A stretch of DNA of 37,526 bases from Bacteroides sp. (GTDB lineage: Bacteria; Bacteroidota; Bacteroidia; Bacteroidales; Muribaculaceae). Position 1 is the first letter of the stretch; each line of letters opens with the position of its first letter. The notes under the pieces were generated by a model. It was not told the DNA's origin, ran no database searches, and saw nothing but the letters and a program-made list of their open reading frames with translations. The position numbers and the translations under genes were made by a program. Location: NCBI GenBank assembly GCA_014802265.1, contig JAAVCP010000091.1:1-37526 (forward strand), read 5' to 3'. Positions 1-8,890 of the stretch are shown here, in pieces.

Positions 1-143
1 AGAAAATTTTTAGTTAATGAATTTTAAGCAGATATTAATAATTATATTCAGTGTAAAAATATATATTTTAATCAGTTATTTAATTTATACGTTATATTAT
101 GAATAAATATTAAAAAATAAATTTAAACATTTTTTAAATATTA

Positions 144-175
144 TTTGGTATAATCAAAATATTTGTCTACCTTTG
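144..175 (+). promoter_or_regulatory. Bacteroidetes-type promoter for the P1/C10 peptidase operon
   Basis: A -33-like TTTG lies at 144-147 and a -7-like TACCTTTG at 168-175, with 20 nt between them. This matches the known Bacteroides sigma-ABfr consensus of TTTG and TAnnTTTG separated by 19-21 nt. The predicted transcript starts near 180 and has a leader of about 130 nt before the ATG at 313. The DNA upstream (1-143) is very AT-rich and I see no gene in it. Confidence 0.7.
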
Positions 176-184
176 CCTATCGAT

Positions 185-211
185 TGTTAGTCTAACAGAT
201 AGTGTAACACT
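185..211. promoter_or_regulatory. Two adjacent short palindromes in the leader of the P1 operon
   Basis: TGTTAG-T-CTAACA (185-197) is followed three bases later by AGTGT-A-ACACT (201-211). Both are perfect hyphenated palindromes lying just downstream of the predicted transcription start. They could be an operator for a dimeric regulator or small 5' hairpins. Nothing else in the sequence decides between these. Confidence 0.35.
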
Positions 212-312
212 GAATTTGAATAATAATTTGTTGTTCTTTTTTAGGGCAGAGTGTTGCGTATTTTGTATAAAAATGATTTTCTGTCCAGTCATTACTTTAA
301 TTATTGTATTTA

Positions 313-2514
313 ATGAAGAAACTCCTAACATCAGTAGCAATTGCTTGTAGTGTAACTGCCGGAGCAGTGAATGTGCTGTCATCTAATGTGCCAGTGATCT
401 ACCTGAACGATTTTGATCCAGTTGAACTCGCCGAGCGGGAATTGGCTCATCCGGGTTTGAAACTTACTGCCCATCTAACCGCGCCGCAACAGAATCTTTA
501 TAAGGCTCCTTTAAAAGAAGCTGGTGCAAATATAACAGTAAAAATTACTGTTAATGATTACGATATTAATCGTGATGGACAATTCACATTGATTGATGCA
601 ATCCCGTATAACACAGAAATAGGGCGTGGTTGGGGTTACGCAATAAGTGACAATGAAATAATGCTCAATAATGTGATTGAGGGTGAAATATATGATCTAA
701 CCCTTTGCTCTGTAGGTACCAACTACTCAACTGTCATTGTAAGAGAAAGCATATCTTTCAAAGAAGGTGAAGACATTGAAGTTTCAATCAATGAGGCAAC
801 TGACTACATTGAACTGCATGCTCTTAATCCAGACGGTTCACTTACTGTACTTGAAAAGATACAAGACGGTAACGTTATTCAAGAAGGTTATTTTACCCAT
901 CAGTATATTCGCTCTTTTATCCATAAAGATGGTGGGCAATTGGGTGTTTTCCTTGGGAATGTTTTCCGTACACTTGATGAAAATGGTGAAGTAACTGAGA
1001 ATAATATTGCACGTGTACGCTGTACACCTACAGAAAGGATGGCAGTTGCTCAGATTGATTACTTATATGACATTGAGACGGGTTGGACCACTATTTTCAC
1101 AGCTGCAGAAGAATTCAAAAATTGTGTTATAAAAAGTAATCCTGCTGATTATTACACCATTTCCGATCGTTACAATAAATCCCGCTATGAGTATGTAAAT
1201 CCTAATATAGGACTTTCTAATGAAAGTGAGACAGATCATGTCAACAGTTCTGCCTTGCAAATGTCGTATGTTTGTAATGGTAATCTCTATGTTACAGGTA
1301 ATATGATGATGCATGGAGAAATTGACGAGGTATTGAATAACGATATTAGAATGTGCTTCCCTCCGGAAGGTTTTGGGGTTCATACAGCAATGGTTACCCC
1401 TCTAATGGTAGAAGATCCTTACACAATGATTGGAAGCACCGGAGATATCATGGGTTGTGTTATGCCCGTGGCAATGAATACTCCTAACGGTGTGCGCCGC
1501 TATCCCTTCCCGGCTCATCCTGATTGGAATGCACTAAATGATGAAAATGGATACTCAATAGTGCCTCTTAATGAGACAATTTCATATTTTGATGACTCAA
1601 GTATAGAGTATGGTGAGGCAATGGCTCCAATTTTTGATTTTAGAATGTATGATTATGGCTTTGCAAATCCCATGTTCCAAATGAGCTATAAGGGGTTATA
1701 TGGTGAAGATCGCTATATTGATTGTATGCCGGCAGACATTCACTTTGTACGTGATGGGGAAGACCTATGGAACGATTACAAAGAAATTCAAGATTTCCGT
1801 TATAGTTCTCTTAATATGGAAAATATTCGTTCAAAAGTTGAAATGTCGGTAGTCAACCGTAATCTTAATGTTGACGGTTTGGAGGCTTTCAACGAGACTC
1901 AACTCATATATGATGAGTCATTGGATGACTTTACCCCTCCTACTTTGTCACATCTGAGTTATCGTTCAGTTAAAACAGGAACTATAACTAATCGCTTTGA
2001 GACAGCAGAAGATGGAAAACTTGAGATGTATGTAGGCGATTTCTTCCCTACCTCTACCAATAATGGTTATGGTACTTATTATGCTGAGAAAGCTCCTGCT
2101 TCAATAAAAGTGGAATACTCTCCTTATGGAGAAGATTTGTGGGAAACACTCGACATGGTCAATGATGAAAATCTGACTCTGCTTCCTGGTTTTGGACACT
2201 ACTACAGCGCATCTCTTAAAAATGTTGAAAAAAGAGAGAATAATAAATGGTATGATCTTCGTATAACTTTATCTGATGAGTCTGGTAATACCAACATGCA
2301 GCGTATAAGTCCCTCTTTCATGATTGATGAATCAGCCAGCATATCATCAGTCATTGGTAATCAAGGGATATATGTATCTGGTAACTCTATAATTGCTCCA
2401 GAAGGCTCAACAGTTTATGATATTAATGGTGTTGCCGTGGGTAATACTAATCTGAATGCAGGAATATATGTGGTTCGCACAGCTGGTAAAGCTCTTAAAG
2501 TAGTTGTAAAATAA
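313..2514 (+). CDS. Secreted T9SS-type protein P1, partner of the C10 peptidase
   Basis: This encodes 733 residues. I chose the ATG at 313 over the in-frame TTG at 304 because it begins a clean Sec signal peptide (MKKLLTSVAIACSV, cleavage near residue 17). Residues 84-95 (DINRDGQFTLID) form a textbook EF-hand or dockerin-type calcium loop with acidic or polar residues at positions 1, 3, 5 and 12 and Gly at 6. The rest is beta-rich. The C-terminus (GIYVVRTAGKALKVVVK) resembles a T9SS sorting tail. The C-terminal third is clearly paralogous to the protein at 27235-29376: both have a YGEDR motif, a GDF motif, a (V)EYxP segment and a W-Y-x-LRIT segment. The C10 peptidase follows after 25 nt in the same operon. 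The function is unknown. It may be a peptidase-associated surface or substrate-binding protein, but that is inference from context. I see no peptidase active site in it. Confidence 0.85.
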   Translation: MKKLLTSVAIACSVTAGAVNVLSSNVPVIYLNDFDPVELAERELAHPGLKLTAHLTAPQQNLYKAPLKEAGANITVKITVNDYDINRDGQFTLIDAIPYNTEIGRGWGYAISDNEIMLNNVIEGEIYDLTLCSVGTNYSTVIVRESISFKEGEDIEVSINEATDYIELHALNPDGSLTVLEKIQDGNVIQEGYFTHQYIRSFIHKDGGQLGVFLGNVFRTLDENGEVTENNIARVRCTPTERMAVAQIDYLYDIETGWTTIFTAAEEFKNCVIKSNPADYYTISDRYNKSRYEYVNPNIGLSNESETDHVNSSALQMSYVCNGNLYVTGNMMMHGEIDEVLNNDIRMCFPPEGFGVHTAMVTPLMVEDPYTMIGSTGDIMGCVMPVAMNTPNGVRRYPFPAHPDWNALNDENGYSIVPLNETISYFDDSSIEYGEAMAPIFDFRMYDYGFANPMFQMSYKGLYGEDRYIDCMPADIHFVRDGEDLWNDYKEIQDFRYSSLNMENIRSKVEMSVVNRNLNVDGLEAFNETQLIYDESLDDFTPPTLSHLSYRSVKTGTITNRFETAEDGKLEMYVGDFFPTSTNNGYGTYYAEKAPASIKVEYSPYGEDLWETLDMVNDENLTLLPGFGHYYSASLKNVEKRENNKWYDLRITLSDESGNTNMQRISPSFMIDESASISSVIGNQGIYVSGNSIIAPEGSTVYDINGVAVGNTNLNAGIYVVRTAGKALKVVVK

Positions 2515-2539
2515 CTTAGTTTATCCAATTTTAAGGAGT

Positions 2540-4510
2540 ATGAAAAAGAATATCATTTTAGGTGTATCGCTTTTCATGGCGTTTCCATGTTTGGCTTCAA
2601 CGCATCTCACTCCTGAACAAGCCTTGGAGGCTGCGCTTAAAGCGCAGCCTCTCAAGATTGTAAAAGCAGGAAATATTAATAAATATAAATTGGCTTTTAT
2701 TCCTGATAACCAAGCTGCTTATGCCTTCAATCATACTGATGGAGATGGTTTTACTATAGTCTCGGCTTATGCGGAAAGTAAAGTTCCCATATTGGGCTAT
2801 AGTGATGTTGGATCGATTGACCCAACCAATATTCCTGACGGATTGAAATGGTTTATGGAAACTGTTGGTGAGCAGTCGTTTTTATTACGATCTCCGGATG
2901 CTTCTGTGTTAGAAGATATTGAACCTTTGGTTACAGCCCACTGGACACAAGATGCACCTTTCAATAATCTTTGTCCGACGCAAAACGCTCGTAATACTTA
3001 TGTAGGCTGTATGGCTACTGCTATTGCACAAGTGCTTTACCATCCTTCCAACCGACCACAACCCATAGGAAGTTATACTTATGCGTGGCCATCGACAGGG
3101 ACAGAGTTAAATTTTGACTATGATGCTAATCCGTTTGATTACTCAGTTATGCTCGAAGACTATTCTGGAGATTACACAACTGAACAGGCTCAAGCTGCTG
3201 CATCTTTCTGCTATGGAGTAGGAGTTGCGTGTAATATGGATTATGGTTGGATGCAGTCTGGATGTAGCCAATACGATGCGGCTGATGCCATGAGATTTAG
3301 GCTTGGTATTGATAACGGTATTGGACTTGTATTTCGAGATTTTTATGAAGCGCATGAATGGGCTGAATTAATTCATAAACGTCTGACAGAGGATTGTCCG
3401 GTAATTTATATTGGTGTCAGCACAGCTGGTGGACATGCCTTTATTGCTGATGGGTATCAGGGTGAAAGCGGTGATTATTTCCATATCAACTGGGGGTGGG
3501 GAGGAATGTCAGATGGATATTTCCTTCTTTCAGCTCTTCTCCCGGAACAGTTAGGAATCGGTGGAGGATCTAATCATAATGGATTCAACTCTAATCAGAT
3601 GGCATTTCTTGATATCCGTCCGGCACGTGAAGATTCTAAACCTGCCCCAACACTATATATGACAGGGGTATTCTGTGGTGATTTCACAGACGACACAAAA
3701 GAAGTAATGGCTTTTAGCTGTGAACACGGATTAAGCGCCGGGGCTGGCATGTTCAGTTATTCTCTTGACACTGTATATGGTGCTCTTGGACTAAAACTCA
3801 AAGACACTATGACGGAGGAAACTATTTATGTTGGAGAAAGTGAAGAATTGGAATTTCTTGTCTATCATGGCTATCTTGCGTTCTCTGTTCCCAGTGAATT
3901 TTTCCCTGAAGACGGTGACTATATAGTAAATCCGGTATTTATACGTGATGGATTATATTACGATATTGTTCAGGATATAGAAACTCGTAATGAACTGCAT
4001 CTTATCTGTGAAAACGGTGAAAGATCATTTCATTCAATAGACATTGGTCATCGTGTAGTGGCTGAAAATCTTCAGCTCGAAGGAGACGAGATTGTCAGAA
4101 GTAAAGACTTTTTCGTTAAGGTTGATTTACGTGCTCAACACGTTGATTATTCCGGTGCTGTTTTTCCTGCCCTTCTTGATAGTGACGGCTATGTCGCTGC
4201 AAAGATGTCGCGTCAACTAATTGATTTGAAAGATGGTGACCAGATCACTCTTGAATGGAATGAGCGATTTTCACCAGTACTTGCTGAAGGTGAATATAGA
4301 TTTACGTTGTTGAATGCTGAAGAATTGGTATTATCGGAATTGATGCCTATTTCAGTTGTAAAAACTGCCGGTATAGATAATATTAATCAGATAGAGGAAG
4401 AATGTGAATATTATACTATTCAGGGTCTCAAAGTTACGTCTGGAGATAAACCTGCCGGAGTATATCTACAGAAATCATCTAAAGGGACAAAGAAAATATA
4501 TGTAAAATAA
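2540..4510 (+). CDS. Secreted C10 family (streptopain-like) cysteine peptidase with T9SS-type tail
   Basis: This encodes 656 residues with a signal peptide (residues 1-19). Residues about 20-130 resemble the Spi-type inhibitory propeptide of C10 peptidases (LTPEQALEAALK, then FTIVSAYAES and VPILGYSD). The catalytic domain has the nucleophile Cys157 in YVGCMATAIAQV, His299 in GGHAFIADGY and the Asn317/Trp318 region in HINWGWGG. Beta-rich domains follow, then a T9SS-like tail (GVYLQKSSKGTKKIYVK). The architecture therefore predicts a self-inhibited zymogen exported to the surface or medium. Its start is preceded by AAGGAG at 2533-2538, which is unusually strong for this window but placed very close to the ATG. 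It is 25 nt downstream of P1. The C10 assignment is firm; the substrate is unknown. Confidence 0.93.
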   Translation: MKKNIILGVSLFMAFPCLASTHLTPEQALEAALKAQPLKIVKAGNINKYKLAFIPDNQAAYAFNHTDGDGFTIVSAYAESKVPILGYSDVGSIDPTNIPDGLKWFMETVGEQSFLLRSPDASVLEDIEPLVTAHWTQDAPFNNLCPTQNARNTYVGCMATAIAQVLYHPSNRPQPIGSYTYAWPSTGTELNFDYDANPFDYSVMLEDYSGDYTTEQAQAAASFCYGVGVACNMDYGWMQSGCSQYDAADAMRFRLGIDNGIGLVFRDFYEAHEWAELIHKRLTEDCPVIYIGVSTAGGHAFIADGYQGESGDYFHINWGWGGMSDGYFLLSALLPEQLGIGGGSNHNGFNSNQMAFLDIRPAREDSKPAPTLYMTGVFCGDFTDDTKEVMAFSCEHGLSAGAGMFSYSLDTVYGALGLKLKDTMTEETIYVGESEELEFLVYHGYLAFSVPSEFFPEDGDYIVNPVFIRDGLYYDIVQDIETRNELHLICENGERSFHSIDIGHRVVAENLQLEGDEIVRSKDFFVKVDLRAQHVDYSGAVFPALLDSDGYVAAKMSRQLIDLKDGDQITLEWNERFSPVLAEGEYRFTLLNAEELVLSELMPISVVKTAGIDNINQIEEECEYYTIQGLKVTSGDKPAGVYLQKSSKGTKKIYVK

Positions 4511-4538
4511 TCACCTTTTACTTATATATCTATTCCAT

Positions 4539-4602
4539 TACATAAAGTCTATACCACTCCAAAAGTTATTAATAACTTTTGGAGTGGTATAGACTTTATG
4601 TA
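4539..4602. repeat. 64-bp perfect palindrome with no spacer
   Basis: Positions 4539-4570 are exactly the reverse complement of 4571-4602, with the centre at TTATT/AATAA. Pairing ends at 4538/4603, where both bases are T. It begins 28 nt after the peptidase stop codon, between convergent genes, so it may act as a bidirectional terminator. The arms are far longer than those of the other terminators here and there is no loop. The flanking DNA of the 4511-5097 gap shows no convincing intact gene. Confidence 0.9.
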
Positions 4603-4770
4603 TCTTTCCTTTAATAGATACCGATTATAACTGCGAGGTTTCGTGTCTTTACCAAACACGAGTAATTTGGGAATTTCTTTAATTATAGCTGTCTGAAAAG
4701 ATGTTATGTCAAAGTAGATCGTTTCGGATGGATACAAAGTATCTGCAATTAGAGACTTCTTAAATAAAAA

Positions 4771-4803
4771 GGATATAACAAATCTTTTCAATTTGTTATA
4801 TCC
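4771..4803. repeat. Perfect 13-bp inverted repeat
   Basis: GGATATAACAAAT (4771-4783) and ATTTGTTATATCC (4791-4803) pair perfectly around a 7-nt loop. It lies about 170 bp right of the long palindrome. No T-run follows on the plus strand, so a terminator role is not obvious. Confidence 0.7.
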
Positions 4804-4993
4804 CCCTAAGAAGAGACCTGACAATTATTTAGAGTCTCGAAGCGACATTGGGAAGTTCCATCACTTTTTATTCTGTCCATCTTGTGATAGAGCCAGGAAA
4901 TGGATTTACCTAAATAATTACGTGCTTATGTGTCATCTGATTAAAATTAATTCTGCTGACGGAGGGACAGTGAATCCAGAGGTTCACTCATAG
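4793..4993 (+). pseudogene. Possible remnant of a small zinc-ribbon protein
   Basis: An open frame across 4793-4993 reads FLFCPSCDRARKWIYL followed by a lone Cys (VLMCHL). This resembles small zinc-ribbon proteins whose pattern is CPxCGRxxRxLYL followed by FxCRxC. The second half of the expected second Cys pair is missing, and the sequence after it looks degenerate. There is no good start codon: the frame opens with TTG inside the hairpin at 4771-4803. I read it as a decayed fragment, but it could also be a chance open frame. The resemblance is recalled from family knowledge and was not searched. Confidence 0.35.
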
Positions 4994-5015
4994 GACACGA
5001 AACTATAGGGCAAAC

Positions 5016-5072
5016 TGGGGCTACGCAAGAGGGAGTTATAAGGTAGCGTGGAGCTATGTAAGAGAGAATTAC
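5016..5072. repeat. Pair of degenerate 24-bp direct repeats, 33-bp period
   Basis: Positions 5016-5039 and 5049-5072 match at 18 of 24 bases. All six differences are transitions. The pair lies just upstream (plus-strand sense) of the end of the esterase gene. No function is apparent. Confidence 0.45.
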
Positions 5073-5097
5073 CATTATTTATATTCCTAAAAGTTTT

Positions 5098-6303
5098 TCA
5101 TTTTGCAGGGGTGTTTTTGAAAAGTTGTGGAAGAAATTCAGTGAGGTATATACGCCAGTTTTTCCATATATGTCCGTCAGGACTTTCGTGATAAATATAT
5201 TTGTAGCCCTTGTCATCAAGACGTTTACGGTAATCCTTATTAGCCTCATAAAGGAAATCTTTATTACCTATCGCTATCCAATACAGTTGAGGTGCATCAG
5301 AAAACTGTTTGGCAAGTTTGGTATCAAAGTCATCATAAATAGGTGACCTTGCACCGTCATGAGGGAGTATTGCCGCAGAAAACAGCCCTATATAGTCAAA
5401 CATATCGGGATACTCCTTAGAAATGTGGAGAGAGTGAAAACCTCCCATAGACAAACCGGCAATGGCACGGTGCTCCTTGTCAGCGATTGTACGATAATTG
5501 GAATCAATATATTTTACCACGTCGGGGAAATGCTGCTCAAAAGTGCCATCCATTGTATTCGGAAGCTGAGTTGTGGGAGGAGTAAAGCCGAGACTCGTCT
5601 CACCCGGGGCACCCTCCATTGCTACATTACCATTGGTCATGACCACAATCATAGGTTCCACTTCACCACGGGCAATCATATTGTCAAGTATTTGGGTTGC
5701 ACGTCCTAATTCAGACCATGCATTCTCATCTCCCCCCATTCCGTGAAGAAGATAGAACACCGGGTAACGCTTGTCTCCGTTCTCATAGCCGGCAGGAGTG
5801 TATACAGTCATTCGGCGGTCAGTGCCTAATGTTGGGCTATCATACCATACTTTTGATACGGTGCCATGGGGCACATCATTGATCTTATAGTAATCTGCAT
5901 AATCGCCACTGATAAGGAAGACATTTGTTATGCTTGCAATGTCGCGGATCTGAAATACGTTGGAAGGATCGGGCATTTTGAGTCCATCTACAAGGAATGT
6001 GTAGGAATAGAGTTCAGGCGATAGGGCAGTGGTGGTATATTCCCAAACGCCATCAGCATTCTTTATCAGCTCAACCACTCCGGGGGCATCAAATTTTCCG
6101 TATGGAGTTTCAGTTGAAACAGTTGGAAGGAAATCACCTGTGACTTGTACTGTTTTTGCATCAGGGGCATACATTCTGAACGTAACCGTATTGTCAGAAT
6201 GTGTTTCCGGAGAAATAATCCGGGAGCCTCCCCAAAGAGCCTGTTGCGCATTGCCTGTGAAAGTGCCAAGCAAGATGGCTGATATCAGAACTAATTTTTT
6301 CAT
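5098..6303 (-). CDS. Secreted CE1-type esterase (enterochelin esterase/feruloyl-acetyl esterase family)
   Basis: This encodes 401 residues. I chose the ATG at 6303 over the earlier in-frame start because it begins a typical signal peptide (MKKLVLISAILLGTFTGNAQ). Residues about 30-135 form an N-terminal E-set or CBM48-like beta domain. The alpha/beta-hydrolase domain follows, with an HGMGGDENAW oxyanion segment (187-196), the nucleophile Ser285 in GLSMGG, a probable acid at Asp349 and the catalytic His378 in DGHIW. Bacteroidetes enzymes with this layout usually remove ferulate or acetate from plant polysaccharides. It lies 65 nt downstream of the GH127 gene on the same strand with no promoter visible in the gap, so the two are probably co-transcribed and act on the same glycan. 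The exact ester substrate cannot be read from the sequence. Confidence 0.88.
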   Translation of the reverse strand: MKKLVLISAILLGTFTGNAQQALWGGSRIISPETHSDNTVTFRMYAPDAKTVQVTGDFLPTVSTETPYGKFDAPGVVELIKNADGVWEYTTTALSPELYSYTFLVDGLKMPDPSNVFQIRDIASITNVFLISGDYADYYKINDVPHGTVSKVWYDSPTLGTDRRMTVYTPAGYENGDKRYPVFYLLHGMGGDENAWSELGRATQILDNMIARGEVEPMIVVMTNGNVAMEGAPGETSLGFTPPTTQLPNTMDGTFEQHFPDVVKYIDSNYRTIADKEHRAIAGLSMGGFHSLHISKEYPDMFDYIGLFSAAILPHDGARSPIYDDFDTKLAKQFSDAPQLYWIAIGNKDFLYEANKDYRKRLDDKGYKYIYHESPDGHIWKNWRIYLTEFLPQLFKNTPAK

Positions 6304-6368
6304 AAGTATTATGAGCAATGATTAATATTAATTTTATTTAATATTCTTAAAGTGTAACGGTCATTAAA

Positions 6369-8831
6369 TCAGGCAGGATTCACTTTCCACTCGATTACTC
6401 CGCCGCTCTTGCCGTCGCGCAGTTTTGCAGAAACTTTTAGATCAGTGGTGATCACCGGATCGAATTCCACATGGTTATATTTATCCTTTTCCACACCATA
6501 TTCATCTTTTGCTTTGACGGGTGCCCAACGGTTATCGGCAGTACGATAAAGGAGTTCCCAACTTTCAGGAACCTCATAATCACCGTCATAATGGTCAAAA
6601 GCAAGCCAATAGAGATCAACTGAACTAATTTCTTTTGGCTCATTGAAACGATAGCATACATTCTCTGTTGTGCCCTTGCGCAGCCACCAATAATGGTAAG
6701 GCTTGGAGGTGTCGGCACTTGATTTGGGTTCCCATTGGTCGTTATAGCCCCATGCCCAATTGAGATTGGAGGTGGCAGCCGGAGCATCTGAGTTTAGTTG
6801 AGTAGGTTCACTATACATCATTGCTGTGCTGGCAAGAGTAGGTTCCGGCTTTACTACTGCGACCTCCTTGCTATCCGGAATCCAGACTACCATCTGGTCA
6901 GCACCACGGTTATTCCAGGTGCAATAGGGAATAGCCATAAGTTCAGTATCTTTTTCGCTTCCGTCGGCGAGCACTTTCTTGCCGGTTGCCTTGAGTGTCA
7001 TAACACCGTTAAGCAAGTTTCCATCATAGTGTTCAGTAAATTTCACTCCATCGGGAAGATATTTGTCAAACACCAGACTGTCTTGTTGATCCTGCCCCTC
7101 AAGACAGAACATCACAGGACCACGCTGAATGGCAAGTTTGCCTTTGTCGTCAACCACATTATCATTTGCTTTTACCCGCTTGACATCCATAGGAAGTGAG
7201 AGTTCAACCTGATCACCTTTTTTCCATTGGCGTTTTACGGTGGCATAGCCATTCCCTGTCAAGATATCAGTTTTCTTACCGTTAACCTTCACCTCATATT
7301 TGGCTGATGGTTTGGAGGTGAAACTATATAGGTCAGTAGGGACCGGAGTCTCCTCAGCCCAACCGGGTATGCGGAGACGTAGTGCAAACTCCCCCTCTTT
7401 TTCAGGCTCTACTGTCATAACTATATGTCCGTTCCACGGATACCCGGTAGTCTGATGTAGTTTAATATGGTTATTCTCTGTATCAATATCTGCAGAAGAC
7501 TGTATATAGAGATTAACCAATACGTCATCACCTTGAGTTGCATACATATATTGAGGCACACTTGCCATGAAACGGGTTACATTGCCCGGGCAACAGGCAC
7601 ACCCGAACCAGGGTTGGCGCTCATGCTGCCCCATGCTCTCAAGAGGATTATCATAAAAGAACTTGTCGCCGGACAAAGACACACCGGATGGAACGCCGTT
7701 GTAGAGGGCACGCTCATAAACGTCGGCATACTTTGCGTCACCCGTGGCAAGAAACATGCGATAATTCCAGTAAACATTGGCTATGGCTGCACAAGTCTCA
7801 CAATAGGCAGTATGATTGTTTAACTCATATTCAGGTCCGAAACCCTCACCTTGGGCACGACTTCCGATACCACCTGTGATATACAGCTTTTTGGATGCCA
7901 TATTGTCCCAGATACGTGTGATGGCATCAAAATAAGCACTGTCTTTAGCAAGGGCAGCATAATCAGCTACACCTGAATAAAGATAACCGGCACGCACTGC
8001 ATGTCCCACGATCTCTTCCTGATCAAGAATCGGCATGTGGTCTTGAGAATATTGACTTGGCTTGCGACCGTTGGTGAGACGACCCGTTTCTTCCACAAAA
8101 TATTTAGCCTGGTCAAGATATTTCTGGTCTCCGGTCACCTTGTATAATTTGCAAAGAGCCATCTCAATAATCGGGTGCCCGGAAGGATATTTGATTTGAT
8201 CCTCGCCATATCCGAATGTCTTGCAAACGAGATCGGCATTTTTAATTGCCACGTCAAGGAGTGAGCGTTTACCCGTGGCGAGATAATGAGCTACGGCAGC
8301 TTCATAAAGATGCCCTGAGTTATAAAGTTCATGGCTGTTGATCTTCTCCCAACGGTGACTGCCCCACCAACCGGAAAGACGCTCACATTTATTGGTCACA
8401 CAAGTGGTGAGATATCCGTCAGACTCCTGGGCGGCTGCTATAATATTAATTACACTGTCGAGGTAGGCATCAAGCTTCGGGTCATATTCCACGGCAAGAG
8501 AATAGGAAGCACCTTCGATTACTTTATAGGGGTCGGTATCATCGAAAGAGAAGTCACCTCGGTGCTCACCTTTCTTAAGACCGCCGGCAATTGCAAAGTT
8601 GTCAAAGCGACCGTTATTCTCACATTCCTTAAACGCAGAGGGAATCGACACCTTACGGTTTGTGTCAATACGGGGAGCCCAGAAATTATCATCGATATGG
8701 ACATTGGTAAATGCTACTTCTTTTAAAGGTGCGTCAGGGGAATGATATGCCTTTTCTCCCGAACAGGAAGGGAGGGCAACAAGCATTCCGACACATGGAA
8801 GCAACATTGTGAGTGTTGAAAAGAGTTTCAT
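6369..8831 (-). CDS. GH127 family beta-L-arabinofuranosidase, lipoprotein
   Basis: This encodes 820 residues from the ATG at 8831, which begins a lipoprotein signal peptide with Cys23 in VALPSCSG. The upstream in-frame extension to 8912 has no signal-like start and overlaps the promoter, so I excluded it. The GH127 (alpha/alpha)6-barrel shows Glu345 and Cys347 in AYCETCAAI and the Cys pair 413/414 in WFGCACCPGN. In characterised GH127 enzymes these positions bind zinc and supply the cysteine nucleophile. The C-terminal ~100 residues form a discoidin-like beta domain also present in the second GH127. It is probably anchored in the outer membrane or periplasm and releases L-arabinofuranose from beta-linked arabino-oligosaccharides. 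The CE1 esterase follows it in the operon. GH127 members can have other specificities, so substrate confidence is moderate. Confidence 0.92.
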   Translation of the reverse strand: MKLFSTLTMLLPCVGMLVALPSCSGEKAYHSPDAPLKEVAFTNVHIDDNFWAPRIDTNRKVSIPSAFKECENNGRFDNFAIAGGLKKGEHRGDFSFDDTDPYKVIEGASYSLAVEYDPKLDAYLDSVINIIAAAQESDGYLTTCVTNKCERLSGWWGSHRWEKINSHELYNSGHLYEAAVAHYLATGKRSLLDVAIKNADLVCKTFGYGEDQIKYPSGHPIIEMALCKLYKVTGDQKYLDQAKYFVEETGRLTNGRKPSQYSQDHMPILDQEEIVGHAVRAGYLYSGVADYAALAKDSAYFDAITRIWDNMASKKLYITGGIGSRAQGEGFGPEYELNNHTAYCETCAAIANVYWNYRMFLATGDAKYADVYERALYNGVPSGVSLSGDKFFYDNPLESMGQHERQPWFGCACCPGNVTRFMASVPQYMYATQGDDVLVNLYIQSSADIDTENNHIKLHQTTGYPWNGHIVMTVEPEKEGEFALRLRIPGWAEETPVPTDLYSFTSKPSAKYEVKVNGKKTDILTGNGYATVKRQWKKGDQVELSLPMDVKRVKANDNVVDDKGKLAIQRGPVMFCLEGQDQQDSLVFDKYLPDGVKFTEHYDGNLLNGVMTLKATGKKVLADGSEKDTELMAIPYCTWNNRGADQMVVWIPDSKEVAVVKPEPTLASTAMMYSEPTQLNSDAPAATSNLNWAWGYNDQWEPKSSADTSKPYHYWWLRKGTTENVCYRFNEPKEISSVDLYWLAFDHYDGDYEVPESWELLYRTADNRWAPVKAKDEYGVEKDKYNHVEFDPVITTDLKVSAKLRDGKSGGVIEWKVNPA

Positions 8832-8858
8832 GATACTGGTAGGGTTTATATTTATCCG

Positions 8859-8866
8859 CAAAGTTA
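8859..8866 (-). promoter_or_regulatory. -7 element of the leftward GH127/CE1 operon
   Basis: On the minus strand this reads TAACTTTG, matching TAnnTTTG, 27 nt before the ATG at 8831. No TTTG is found at the expected -33 position, which suggests that this promoter needs an activator. The repeat array at 8891-8970 lies immediately upstream. Confidence 0.55.
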
Positions 8867-8890
8867 ACAAACCTTTGTTATTTATAGTCC

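Noticed and set aside
4549..4824. 91-codon minus-strand open frame in the gene-poor gap
   Set aside because: It ends inside the long palindrome, overlaps the second hairpin, and shows no signal peptide, family motif or promoter.
6798..8726. Several plus-strand open frames of 60-133 codons across the GH127 gene
   Set aside because: They lie fully inside a gene with strong family motifs on the other strand and have no promoters or recognisable products.
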